Below are positions 9,221 through 17,225 of a DNA stretch of 64,000 nt, one piece after another. The stretch comes from CAYFNF01 sp964344485. Lineage in GTDB: Bacteria; Patescibacteriota; Patescibacteriia; UBA9570; XYC2-FULL-38-9. Made by a program: the position numbers and the translations under genes. The stretch spans positions 248,001 to 312,000 of the forward strand of contig CAYFNF010000002.1 in NCBI GenBank assembly GCA_964344485.1, read 5' to 3'. The first letter of the stretch is position 1. Every line of letters begins with the position of its first letter. The notes below the pieces were generated by a model. That model had not been told where the DNA came from. It did not search any database and worked only from the letters and a program-made list of their open reading frames with translations.

Positions 9221-10666
9221 TTATATTGTATAGCCAATTAACGGCCAATACAAGAACACGACAGCGATGAATACGATAAATGAAATGATATTGAGCACAA
9301 GTCCGGTTCGCAGTGTATCTGAAACACGAACGTATGATGAGGAAATCGCAATTGCGGTTGCTGGTGTACTCATTGGAAGCATGAACGCTAATCCAGAAGG
9401 AATCGCAAGTGCGAGTGTAGCTATGCGAGGATCTAGTGAAAACTGTTGAGAGAGTGCGATGATTATTGGCATAAGCAAGGCAACCACAGCAGTATTACTA
9501 ATACCCTCGGTCAGTACTTTAGCGAGTAGGCTAATGATGATGACTAAAACAATTGCTGACTCTACCCAGTGATGAAGTACAGTTTGAATAAGCCATGCTG
9601 CAGCGCCTGATTCGTTTAATGCAAATCCCAATGCAATAGCTCCACCATACATCAGAAAGATTCCCCAGTTCACATCAGTTTGAACGTTCTTCCAGCTCAG
9701 TAGTTTAAATATAAATGCGACAACCACTGCTGCGAGTGCAATAGTAGCCAAACCGATCTCATGCCCGACTGTGATCCACAAAACGATGGTAATGCACATT
9801 AAAGCACCTATATACTTCTCATTTGAGGTAACTGAGCCTAGAGATGAAACTTTTCTCTTTAAATATGCCTCAGCGGAGGTGATGGTGTGCTTCTCTTTAC
9901 GAATAATGAACAAGAGCATGATGTACGCAACGATCAACATGATGACCGCTACTGGAAATGATGCAACTGTCCATTCAGTAAACCCGATGGATGTCTGTGC
10001 CATCTCTTCCAGCATTCCTACTGCAAGTATTGCCCGAGCTCCTCCTAAGAAAGTAACGATTCCTCCGATAATCGCTCCCCACGCCATTGCAAAGAATAAT
10101 GACATTCCGTATTTACTGCCCGGAGAGATCCCAAGTGCTTTGGTAATTTCCAATACAATTGGGAACATCATTGCTACTACAGCATGTTCGGACATCACAC
10201 AAGAAAGAGCTGCTGGTAACAAGAGTAGGCCGAGTAGCAGCGATCTCTGGCTTTTATTGAATAAACGCAGAATCATCAGAGCGATTCGAGTACTCAACCC
10301 GGACCGCATAATTGCTGATGCGAGAATAAACGCGCCTAAAATAAAGAATACTGCTTGATTTCCAAATAAACTAAACGCTGTCCGTTCGTCTAAAACTCCG
10401 AGTAACGGCAGAAGGATGATCGCCATGATACTCGTGATCATAAGTGGAATAGCATTGGTCACCCAAAATGCGAGACAGAGAAAAAAGATCGCAATTGCGT
10501 TTAACCCTTCGCGGGTTAATCCTTCAGGGACTGGTAGCAGTAGTATTCCACAAAAAATAAGCAACGTTGCACCAATGACCCAAGGACGAAACTTGCTGCG
10601 AATTCGTTTTTCATGCAGTCCGAAAAAAGGAAACGTTGGCCACTGTTTCTCGCTCTTATATGTCAT
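9221..10666 (-). CDS. SLC13/DASS family sodium-coupled anion symporter
   Basis: The 481-residue protein has about 11-12 hydrophobic segments and the DASS layout of two inverted halves. The second half contains the canonical SNTA motif (EGISNTAVVALLMPII), which with the hairpin regions forms the sodium and carboxylate site. In the first half the matching motif reads SEHAVVAMMFPIV, so the SNT triplet is altered. Family substrates are dicarboxylates, citrate or sulfate; the changed first motif makes the specificity uncertain. It lies 4 bases after the CPA2 antiporter stop and is co-transcribed with it, suggesting linked sodium/proton and anion handling. Confidence 0.85.
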   Translation of the reverse strand: MTYKSEKQWPTFPFFGLHEKRIRSKFRPWVIGATLLIFCGILLLPVPEGLTREGLNAIAIFFLCLAFWVTNAIPLMITSIMAIILLPLLGVLDERTAFSLFGNQAVFFILGAFILASAIMRSGLSTRIALMILRLFNKSQRSLLLGLLLLPAALSCVMSEHAVVAMMFPIVLEITKALGISPGSKYGMSLFFAMAWGAIIGGIVTFLGGARAILAVGMLEEMAQTSIGFTEWTVASFPVAVIMLIVAYIMLLFIIRKEKHTITSAEAYLKRKVSSLGSVTSNEKYIGALMCITIVLWITVGHEIGLATIALAAVVVAFIFKLLSWKNVQTDVNWGIFLMYGGAIALGFALNESGAAAWLIQTVLHHWVESAIVLVIIISLLAKVLTEGISNTAVVALLMPIIIALSQQFSLDPRIATLALAIPSGLAFMLPMSTPATAIAISSSYVRVSDTLRTGLVLNIISFIVFIAVVFLYWPLIGYTI

Positions 10667-10670
10667 ACGC

Positions 10671-12359
10671 TTATGCTTGCATGGTAAAACTTCTCAGCCG
10701 TCTCAACTCTTTCATGTGTTTCTTGCGCTTGCTGCTGATATTATCATTCATTAATCCAGAGAGATGGTCCGCGCTGATGCTCTTTGGGAATAGAACGTAA
10801 CTTGCACCGTGTTGATAGTATTCCATTGCATCCTCAGTATCCAGTGCAGTCACAATAACGGTTTTTCGTAATTTCTCCTGCTTTATGTAGTTCAGAAGTG
10901 CCAGTGATACTCGTTCATCCGGTACAGTAGAAATGATCATGTCTGCTTTTTTAATGCGCGCTTTCTCAAGAATCTCCTCATCATTCATATTTCCATACAG
11001 ATGCGGAATGCCTTCGTGCTGTAATTTCTTTATTATCTCAGGGTTAAAATCAACAACAATGAACGGCTTTTTTAGATCATCAACAATATCGCGCACTTTA
11101 AAACCTGTTGTACTATATCCAAAGATTACAATGTGGTGCTCGAGCTCCTTCGGAACATTCTCGAGTTTTGCTGCAACACCTTTTCTTTCAAATCGTTTTA
11201 ATACTGGTTTAAATATCGCATACAATTGATTCGAATACTCAATCATATACGTAGAGAGCGTCATGGTCACTAAACCTATTAACGCAGTCAGAGAAACAAT
11301 ATCTCGCTCGATAACACCTGAGACATACCCCAGACTTACCACAATAAACGAAAACTCACTGACTTGACCTATGGTTGCTCCTGTTTGAAAACTGGTTCGC
11401 GAACGGTACCCCATCCATAGCATGAGCGCGATGACAACGACCGGTGAAGCAATAAGTACCAAGGCGGACAATGCAATGGTTGGTATCGCAATATCAAGCC
11501 CAGATGCAAATACTAACTGGCCACCAAGCACTGCAAAGAATATCGGCAAGAAGAAATCTCGCAACGATTTCACGCGATGAGCGATTTCAATGTGGTACGG
11601 CAGCACGGAAAGGCTAACACCCGCAAGCAGTGCACCGACTTCAATAGAAAATCCGAGCCACATGGAGAGCATGGCAAAGATGAGACACCAGCAGATTGCC
11701 CCGAGAAAGAGCAGCTCTGAAGACCGTGCAAAGTAGGCAAAGACATATTTCAATACGTATCGCGAGAGTATTAACGCTAATGAGAATAAGAAGAATCCTT
11801 TCACAATAGTGAACCCGATTGCTGAGACTAGCTCACTTCCGACTGCAGAACCAGAGAATACATCAAAGAATATCAAGAACATGACTGCGATAAAATCCTG
11901 CGTTAACATCAAGCCAATCACAATGCGTCCATAGAGCGTCTCCAGCTCTTTGCGTTCGCCCAAGAGCTTCATGATCAAAATCGTACTCGAGAATCCCAGT
12001 GCTACAGCTAAAAATATCGCTGAGATATTGTCGAATCCCATTAAGCGAATGATCACATACCCAGCGCCCACTGCAAACGCCATCTGCACAACACCGAGAA
12101 TGATTGCGACCTTGCCTGTTTTCAGGAATTTGCGTAGATCAAGCTCAATTCCTACTAAGAACAGTAAGAATGCAATACCAAACGTTGAGAGCGTCTCGAG
12201 CAGCTCTTCGCTTTCAATCACATGAAACACCGTTGGTCCGAGTAAAATACCAGCTAAAATATATGCAGGGATCATGGGCTGCCGCAAGAGTTTTGCGATT
12301 GCAGCACAGGACGTTCCTACAATGATTACAATACTAATCTCAAAAAAAATCGACTCCAT
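10671..12359 (-). CDS. CPA2 cation:proton antiporter with RCK (TrkA-N) domain, KefB/KefC-like
   Basis: The 562-residue protein has about 12 transmembrane segments over residues 1-380 with the Na+/H+ exchanger fold (GILLGPTVFHVI, FGIAFLLFLVGIELDL, FSSTILIMKLLG, EVGALLAGVSLS). A cytosolic RCK N-terminal domain follows at about 410-530 with the nucleotide-binding HIVIFGYSTTGFKV and the acidic end of beta-2 in FIVVDFNPE. It probably exchanges K+ or Na+ for protons under nucleotide control. The ATG lies only about 9 bases downstream of the predicted transcription start at the promoter 12375-12403, with no Shine-Dalgarno site, so it may be nearly leaderless. Confidence 0.92.
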   Translation of the reverse strand: MESIFFEISIVIIVGTSCAAIAKLLRQPMIPAYILAGILLGPTVFHVIESEELLETLSTFGIAFLLFLVGIELDLRKFLKTGKVAIILGVVQMAFAVGAGYVIIRLMGFDNISAIFLAVALGFSSTILIMKLLGERKELETLYGRIVIGLMLTQDFIAVMFLIFFDVFSGSAVGSELVSAIGFTIVKGFFLFSLALILSRYVLKYVFAYFARSSELLFLGAICWCLIFAMLSMWLGFSIEVGALLAGVSLSVLPYHIEIAHRVKSLRDFFLPIFFAVLGGQLVFASGLDIAIPTIALSALVLIASPVVVIALMLWMGYRSRTSFQTGATIGQVSEFSFIVVSLGYVSGVIERDIVSLTALIGLVTMTLSTYMIEYSNQLYAIFKPVLKRFERKGVAAKLENVPKELEHHIVIFGYSTTGFKVRDIVDDLKKPFIVVDFNPEIIKKLQHEGIPHLYGNMNDEEILEKARIKKADMIISTVPDERVSLALLNYIKQEKLRKTVIVTALDTEDAMEYYQHGASYVLFPKSISADHLSGLMNDNISSKRKKHMKELRRLRSFTMQA

Positions 12360-12374
12360 AGTTCGTTACATTGA

Positions 12375-12403
12375 ATTATACCACTTTTTTTACAATCTCA
12401 CAA
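12375..12403 (-). promoter_or_regulatory. sigma70-type promoter of the antiporter operon
   Basis: On the minus strand TTGTGA (12398-12403) and TATAAT (12375-12380) are separated by exactly 17 bases, and the -10 is extended (TGG before TATAAT). The ATG at 12359 is 15 bases past the -10. Confidence 0.7.
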
Positions 12404-12407
12404 GTCT

Positions 12408-13430
12408 TCACTGTACTTCAAAGACCTTCTTACCAGCATTCCACATCTCTTCCTGATTATGCACTTCTCGCAACCAATACCACCATTCAACGCCCCACAA
12501 ATAGACCTCAGAGAATCCAGTACGTTTTGCATACTCAATATTATTGTTAAAACGCTTCAAATCCATAGATTTGCTCTGCTCTTCAAGAGAGGTAGTGAGC
12601 ATGGACGTCGGCACCCATGGCTCTACTTGTAGTTCAGTTACAATTACATCATCCACTAAAAGATCCACGACATCTGCTTTTTTAGAGTAGTGCGACGGAG
12701 GTAGTGGATAGTAGAAGTACCCCCAAAACGAATTCCAAGTCACACGATACATGCTGATCCCAAGCACATCCGCGAGCGTGGCTGTTGGAATCCACGTGCT
12801 CAGTTCTCCACTATCAGTGATAACGATCTGTTTATCTGGATCCATCTCACGCACCATCTTGACTGAACGTGCGATGAAGAGTTCGTCTGGTTGCGCGCAC
12901 TCTCCAAATACTGCAAAGAACGGTTCGTTCTGTACTTGCCACCGATAGAGTGCAGGGTGATCTTTAAATCTATCAACAATGGTCCGCATCATGTCTAACT
13001 CCAGTTCTTGCACCTCCTTGCTGGCAAGATTCTTTGTCCAGTCCGGTGGATGGCACTCTGGCCATCGAGGGACACGCTGTCCGATGGCTAGCATAATCTT
13101 AGCGTCACGCTCTGCTGCTTGGTCCATGATCCATTGAATGTCATCAAGATGAAGATGCCCTCGTACTGGCTCGATCTCGTTCCAGTACACTGGAATGCGA
13201 TAGTGTCGAATTCCCAAATCATCCAACGACTGCGTATACAATTCCTTCCAATCTAATCCAAGTTCCTTAGAGTACATGGTACTAAACGTTACACCAAATG
13301 TAGTATCCCCTTCTGAGTACGGATTGTTTCCGTACATGCGCCAAAATACAATTCCTCCTCCAATAATAATCACAATAATAGGAAACAAGATAAACCGACG
13401 AATATATTTTTTACTATGATACTTGCTCAT
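12408..13430 (-). CDS. membrane-anchored clan GH-A glycoside hydrolase, family uncertain
   Basis: The 340-residue protein has a basic N-terminus and one signal-anchor helix (about residues 12-32), followed by a TIM-barrel domain of glycosidase type. Candidate catalytic residues are E169 in WQVQNEPF (acid/base, Asn-Glu-Pro as in clan GH-A) and E266 in VTELQVEPW (nucleophile). RIPVYWNEIEPVRG near residues 78-91 matches the early barrel strands of GH5/GH42-like enzymes. It acts outside the membrane if the anchor is not cleaved. It overlaps the GH1 gene by 4 bases. The hydrolysed glycan is unknown. Confidence 0.78.
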   Translation of the reverse strand: MSKYHSKKYIRRFILFPIIVIIIGGGIVFWRMYGNNPYSEGDTTFGVTFSTMYSKELGLDWKELYTQSLDDLGIRHYRIPVYWNEIEPVRGHLHLDDIQWIMDQAAERDAKIMLAIGQRVPRWPECHPPDWTKNLASKEVQELELDMMRTIVDRFKDHPALYRWQVQNEPFFAVFGECAQPDELFIARSVKMVREMDPDKQIVITDSGELSTWIPTATLADVLGISMYRVTWNSFWGYFYYPLPPSHYSKKADVVDLLVDDVIVTELQVEPWVPTSMLTTSLEEQSKSMDLKRFNNNIEYAKRTGFSEVYLWGVEWWYWLREVHNQEEMWNAGKKVFEVQ

Positions 13431-14839
13431 CTCTTTTTCATTATGTCGTCGAGCGTTACGCCGTGGCCGAGATATTTTAACAATTCCGGCTCAATGGCAT
13501 TGTCACGACAAATCTCAGCATATACATACGCACTAGGCCGTGGGGTACGCTTTAACGTTTTATAATTAATATGTATTAAACCAAATCGTGGAGTAAAACC
13601 CTTGTCCCATTCGAAGTTATCCAACAAAGACCAATGGATATACCCACGAACGTCCACACCAGCCTGGATCGCGTGATAGATCTCTTTTAAATATGCGATA
13701 ATGAAACGGACCCTCTTCTCGTCGTCCACTGCAGCGATTCCATTCTCAGTGATATAGATCGGTTTATTATATTTCTTCAGCTCCATTAGTGCTTCGAATA
13801 TTCCAGGTGCAAATACCTCCCAGCCTAAATCTGAACTCTCTCTATGTTCTTTTTTTACATCTACCAATGCATATCGCTTTCCTTTTGCTCTGTACAACCG
13901 TTGGTGCAAGTAATAGTTCACACCGAGAAAATCATGACACTGCTTGGTAAGTGAGTAGAAGTACTGATTCCAGAGATACTCAGTGACGCGTACAATGAGA
14001 TAGTCAATAAAACGATTATGGTACGAGACAAGAGAGATCATATTATTTGCAATGCCGACCTGTGCCTTACGGTTTTGTTTCTTCATCTCAGCGTGGATCT
14101 CTCGATACGCTTCCTTATGGCCTTTGGCTAGATTCTTTAAGGCACGATACGCTGCCCATCGACTCTTTTTCTGCGGCGGCCAATTCGCATGTAGATAACA
14201 CTGCTCAACGTATATTACTGGCTCATTCAACGTAGTCCAAAAGTGAATATACTCTCCTAAATGCTCAGCGATAAACTCAGCAAATGCTGCAAAGTACTGT
14301 GGTGCTTGATCACACTCCCATCCACCTTTTTTTGCGAGCCATTGCGGTAATGTAAAGTGGTGAAGTGTCACCATTGCTTTTACTTTGCGTTTCTTTAACG
14401 CTTGCAACACACTACGGTAGTGCTCTACCTCTTCCCAGTTCCATTCATCTTCTTCAGGTTGAATACGACTCCACTCAATTGATAACCGATGTATGTCGTG
14501 ATTAAACTTCGCAACCCAATCATAGTCTTCTTCGTAGCGATTGTAATGATCTACTGCTTTGCCTGAAACATCATCATTCTCAATACTCCCCTTTTTCTGC
14601 TCCCAGCTCCACCAGTCATTATTGATGTTATTCCCTTCAACTTGATGAGCCGACGTTGCAGTGCCCCACAGAAAACCTTTAGGGAATTGTAGAGCCTCCT
14701 CGCTTACTTTTTTTTGTGATGCTTTCTTTGCCGCAGCCTTCTTTTTTGAAGCAGATTTCTTGGTTGTTTTTTTCGACCGCTTTGGTGCAGAATGCCTGGA
14801 GGTACGTGAAGCTCTTTTTTTTACAGCTTTCTTTGGCAT
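13427..14839 (-). CDS. glycoside hydrolase family 1 beta-glycosidase with a histone-H1-like N-terminal tail
   Basis: The 470-residue protein carries the GH1 signature FLWGTATSAHQVEG near residue 55, acid/base glutamate in TLNEPVIYVE and nucleophile glutamate in YITENGIAA, with the C-terminal SLLDNFEWDKGF and RFGLI blocks. It should hydrolyse beta-glucosides or beta-galactosides in the cytosol, since no signal peptide is seen. The first 50 or so residues are almost entirely Lys, Ala, Ser and Arg (KRSKKTTKKSASKKKAAAKK), like a histone H1 tail, and are absent from typical GH1 enzymes. It lies between the DMT transporter (1 base apart) and the GH-A gene (overlap). Confidence 0.92.
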   Translation of the reverse strand: MPKKAVKKRASRTSRHSAPKRSKKTTKKSASKKKAAAKKASQKKVSEEALQFPKGFLWGTATSAHQVEGNNINNDWWSWEQKKGSIENDDVSGKAVDHYNRYEEDYDWVAKFNHDIHRLSIEWSRIQPEEDEWNWEEVEHYRSVLQALKKRKVKAMVTLHHFTLPQWLAKKGGWECDQAPQYFAAFAEFIAEHLGEYIHFWTTLNEPVIYVEQCYLHANWPPQKKSRWAAYRALKNLAKGHKEAYREIHAEMKKQNRKAQVGIANNMISLVSYHNRFIDYLIVRVTEYLWNQYFYSLTKQCHDFLGVNYYLHQRLYRAKGKRYALVDVKKEHRESSDLGWEVFAPGIFEALMELKKYNKPIYITENGIAAVDDEKRVRFIIAYLKEIYHAIQAGVDVRGYIHWSLLDNFEWDKGFTPRFGLIHINYKTLKRTPRPSAYVYAEICRDNAIEPELLKYLGHGVTLDDIMKKR

Positions 14840-14840
14840 A

Positions 14841-15749
14841 CTATTTGAATGCTATCATTGCTAAACCAGCTCCGATCACCACAACCGCAACGACTTTTAC
14901 TGCCAGACCTTTCTTGGACATACTCTCTTGGAGCAGCTTCGGATATTTCGCTGTTCCAATCACCGCCATGATCAACAAGAATGCATACTGCGTACCTTGC
15001 AGTGCATTGACTAACGAAACTGATGCCAGAGAAATTGCATAATTAATGCAGATGAATCCAACAGCACCAAACCCTTGCGCTACTAAATATAAGAAACCGG
15101 CTTTTTCTTTAAAAATGGAGAACGAACTAACAATTGCTTTGCGATGCTTTGGTACAAGCAAGAAGCACAATGGGAGAAGGAGCGAGCCGAAACGCATCCA
15201 TACAAATGCGCTAACAAACGGTTGCGAATCGAATGCGATCTTTGTCATTCCAAAAGAAATTGCAAAACTCAATCCAGCAAGTAACCCAAACAACCACGGT
15301 TTGTACTGAAACGCTTCTTTCTTCTCTTTCTTGGCATCAAAGTCAATGATGATCAGTATTGTACCCGCGACTAAAACAGTAAATGCGACAAGTTGAAACG
15401 TGGATAAACGCTCATCTAAAAACAGTAGTTCGAAAATCAGTGTTAGAACTGGAATAGACCCGCCGACGAACGGTGTAATGCGTGATGCTTCAGATCCACT
15501 GAGTGCTAGAAAGAAAAACAGCAGAGCCAAAATAAACAAAGCACCAGTGATTAAGTTAAACACTATCTGTGATGTAGTAGGTACTTCAAATCCGAACGGT
15601 ATAAAGGCCACAGCAAGCATTCCAAGAACACCAATATAAAAAGTAAATGCAAAAGGATTTTGTATTGACTTTGTTAACAGTACTTTATCCAGTACGTACG
15701 AGACAGCATTTAAAAAGTGCCCAATAAGGACAACAACAATCCAATTCAT
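14841..15749 (-). CDS. EamA/DMT superfamily transporter
   Basis: The 302-residue protein has ten hydrophobic helices arranged as two EamA repeats (FALLFFFLALSGSEASRITPFV in the first, FGAVGFICINYAISLASVSLVNALQGTQ in the second). Family members move metabolites or sugars; the substrate cannot be read from sequence. It is first in a three-gene operon with two glycosidases, and the GH1 start lies 1 base after its stop. That context makes a role in glycan or sugar use attractive, but this is inference. There is no strong ribosome-binding site before the ATG. Confidence 0.88.
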   Translation of the reverse strand: MNWIVVVLIGHFLNAVSYVLDKVLLTKSIQNPFAFTFYIGVLGMLAVAFIPFGFEVPTTSQIVFNLITGALFILALLFFFLALSGSEASRITPFVGGSIPVLTLIFELLFLDERLSTFQLVAFTVLVAGTILIIIDFDAKKEKKEAFQYKPWLFGLLAGLSFAISFGMTKIAFDSQPFVSAFVWMRFGSLLLPLCFLLVPKHRKAIVSSFSIFKEKAGFLYLVAQGFGAVGFICINYAISLASVSLVNALQGTQYAFLLIMAVIGTAKYPKLLQESMSKKGLAVKVVAVVVIGAGLAMIAFK

Positions 15750-15816
15750 ATTATTCTAGTGAATTAATAAACAATTCCTCTGCCACGCTCTTGCGTATAT
15801 ATTTATTACTATTTTT

Positions 15817-15822
15817 ATTATA
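15817..15822 (-). promoter_or_regulatory. possible -10 element for the DMT-glycosidase operon
   Basis: A consensus TATAAT occurs on the minus strand about 68 bases upstream of the DMT gene. The -35 region (TTACTA) is poor. The divergent uridine-kinase-like gene shares this AT-rich 103-base spacer, and its own promoter is not clear. Confidence 0.3.
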
Positions 15823-15852
15823 CAATAAAAATGAATATTTAGTAATACAGCT

Positions 15853-16494
15853 ATGAAGCCGTTTATCGTGGGTCTAGCTGGAGGGTCTGGATCAGGAAAA
15901 ACCACATTAGCACAAATAGTAGCTTCCTCGTTGCCGTGGAAAACGCTTATAATCTCATTGGACCGTTTCTATAGGGATTTATCACATCTTCCCCTAGAAA
16001 AGCGCGCTGTGGTTAATTTTGACCATCCTGACAGCATTGATGTAGTGAATCTACTTCTAGTATTAGAGAAACTGCGTACTGGCGTTGATGCAGCTCTGCC
16101 AGTCTATGACTTTGCAGAGTATATACCTACACAGCAGGTGGAACAGGTCTCTGCTGCTCCAATTATCTTGCTAGAAGGCATGCATACACTCTCTCACTTG
16201 GAGCTCTGTGAGCTCTATGATCTGACAGTGTTTTTAGATATTGATGAGCAGACCCGTTGGCAGCGTAAACTTGAACGAGACATTCGTGAACGGTCGCGAA
16301 CATACGGTGAAGTGCTTCGAATGTGGGAGACACATACCAAGCCCATGCACAACATTCACGTACATCCGAATAGTACTCGTGCCAATTTGTTGTTTACTGA
16401 TACGTTCGCCCCAGAGGTCATTAAGGCATTTACAGAAACAATCCGCAGGAAAGTTCAAGTACAAGAAAACGTCGTAGGTGTGATGCCAGAATGA
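15853..16494 (+). CDS. uridine kinase-like P-loop kinase
   Basis: The 213-residue protein begins with GLAGGSGSGKTTLAQ (Walker A at about residues 7-21), followed by ISLDRFYRDLSHLP and NFDHPDSID, the substrate and DH/Walker-B-like motifs of the uridine kinase/phosphoribulokinase group. ILLEGMHTL matches the family ILEG strand, and RKLERDIRERSRT is the lid arginine helix. It most likely phosphorylates uridine and cytidine for nucleotide salvage, which suits a reduced genome. It is monocistronic, and its 3' end runs into the foldback element at 16505-16690. I leave the symbol blank because related salvage kinases cannot be excluded. Confidence 0.82.
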   Translation: MKPFIVGLAGGSGSGKTTLAQIVASSLPWKTLIISLDRFYRDLSHLPLEKRAVVNFDHPDSIDVVNLLLVLEKLRTGVDAALPVYDFAEYIPTQQVEQVSAAPIILLEGMHTLSHLELCELYDLTVFLDIDEQTRWQRKLERDIRERSRTYGEVLRMWETHTKPMHNIHVHPNSTRANLLFTDTFAPEVIKAFTETIRRKVQVQENVVGVMPE

Positions 16495-16504
16495 AACTTT
16501 AGTT

Positions 16505-16690
16505 CATTCCAGTCAACGTTTTTTCAGAACCGCTTACTCGCTTTCCTTGTCTGGCTCCACAGACAAGGAGCTCGCTGCGCTTAGATTCGGCCTCATCGAG
16601 GTTAACTTAATTCTTCGCATTTTTCATTGAAAAAAAAGGACAGGCCCGATTCGGCCTCAACACATTCTGAAAAAACAGTTGCCTGGAATG
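16505..16690. repeat. 186-bp imperfect foldback element with internal hairpins
   Basis: Near-perfect inverted repeats of about 25 bases bound the element: 16505-16529 (CATTCCAGTCAACGTTTTTT followed by CAGAA) and 16665-16690 (its reverse complement with a few mismatches). Inside are a 9-bp stem CCTTGTCTG/CAGACAAGG at 16544-16567, a direct repeat GATTCGGCCTCA (about 16584 and 16649) and a small stem AGGCC/GGCCT near 16642-16657. It fills the space between two convergent genes. It may be a MITE-like element, a structured RNA or a complex bidirectional terminator. Confidence 0.55.
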
Positions 16691-16703
16691 ATTAAAACTC
16701 TGT

Positions 16704-17156
16704 CTAAAACAAATGATATAGAATGATTCCTCCAGCAACTGAAACGTTTAGTGACTCTTTTTCTCCGCGCATTGGTATGTGCGTGACTACATCAGCGCTC
16801 GAACAAATATCTTCTGAGAGACCGTGTACTTCATTTCCGAATATGACAGCGACTTTTTCTGAATACTCTACTGTTGTGTAGTCTACGCTGGATTCGGTTT
16901 TTTCAATAGCAACAATCTGATATCCTTCTGCTTTTAATTTGGATATGACTTCTTGAGTATCTTCAATTTGTTCCCAAGGAACAGTCTCTTCTGCGCCTAA
17001 AGAAACCTTAACTAAGTGAGGATGCGGCGGAGGCGCGGTATATCCACAGAGATACATTTTATCAACCCCAGAAGCGTCTGCAGTGCGAAAAAACGCTCCA
17101 GTGTTATGTGCTGAACGAATGCTTGGAAGAATAACCACGACTGACCTCTTTTTCAT
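16704..17156 (-). CDS. TrmH/SpoU family RNA 2'-O-methyltransferase
   Basis: At 150 residues this is a minimal SPOUT methyltransferase domain. Motif 1 is SIRSAHNTGAFFRTADASG (asparagine and arginine of the active site), motif 2 is FGNEVHGLS, and motif 3 is IPMRGEKESLNVSVAGGI; together these form the trefoil-knot AdoMet site. It should methylate a ribose 2'-hydroxyl in tRNA or rRNA. No N-terminal RNA-binding extension is present. The specific position modified cannot be assigned. It sits between the foldback element and the purB terminator. Confidence 0.9.
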   Translation of the reverse strand: MKKRSVVVILPSIRSAHNTGAFFRTADASGVDKMYLCGYTAPPPHPHLVKVSLGAEETVPWEQIEDTQEVISKLKAEGYQIVAIEKTESSVDYTTVEYSEKVAVIFGNEVHGLSEDICSSADVVTHIPMRGEKESLNVSVAGGIILYHLF

Positions 17157-17191
17157 ACAAAAAAAGCATAGCTAATTTTATTGTTTGGGTC

Positions 17192-17217
17192 AAAAAAAAT
17201 ACCGTGTGAAACGGTAT
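17192..17217 (-). terminator. terminator of purB
   Basis: On the minus strand a perfect 7-bp stem ATACCGT/ACGGTAT with a 5-base loop (17211-17217 with 17199-17205) is followed by eight T. It begins 8 bases after the purB stop. Confidence 0.85.
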
Positions 17218-17225
17218 GCCGCGAA

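Noticed and set aside
9771..10358. 195-residue plus-strand open frame
   Set aside because: It lies wholly antisense within the SLC13-type gene and has no family features; it is a codon-bias shadow.
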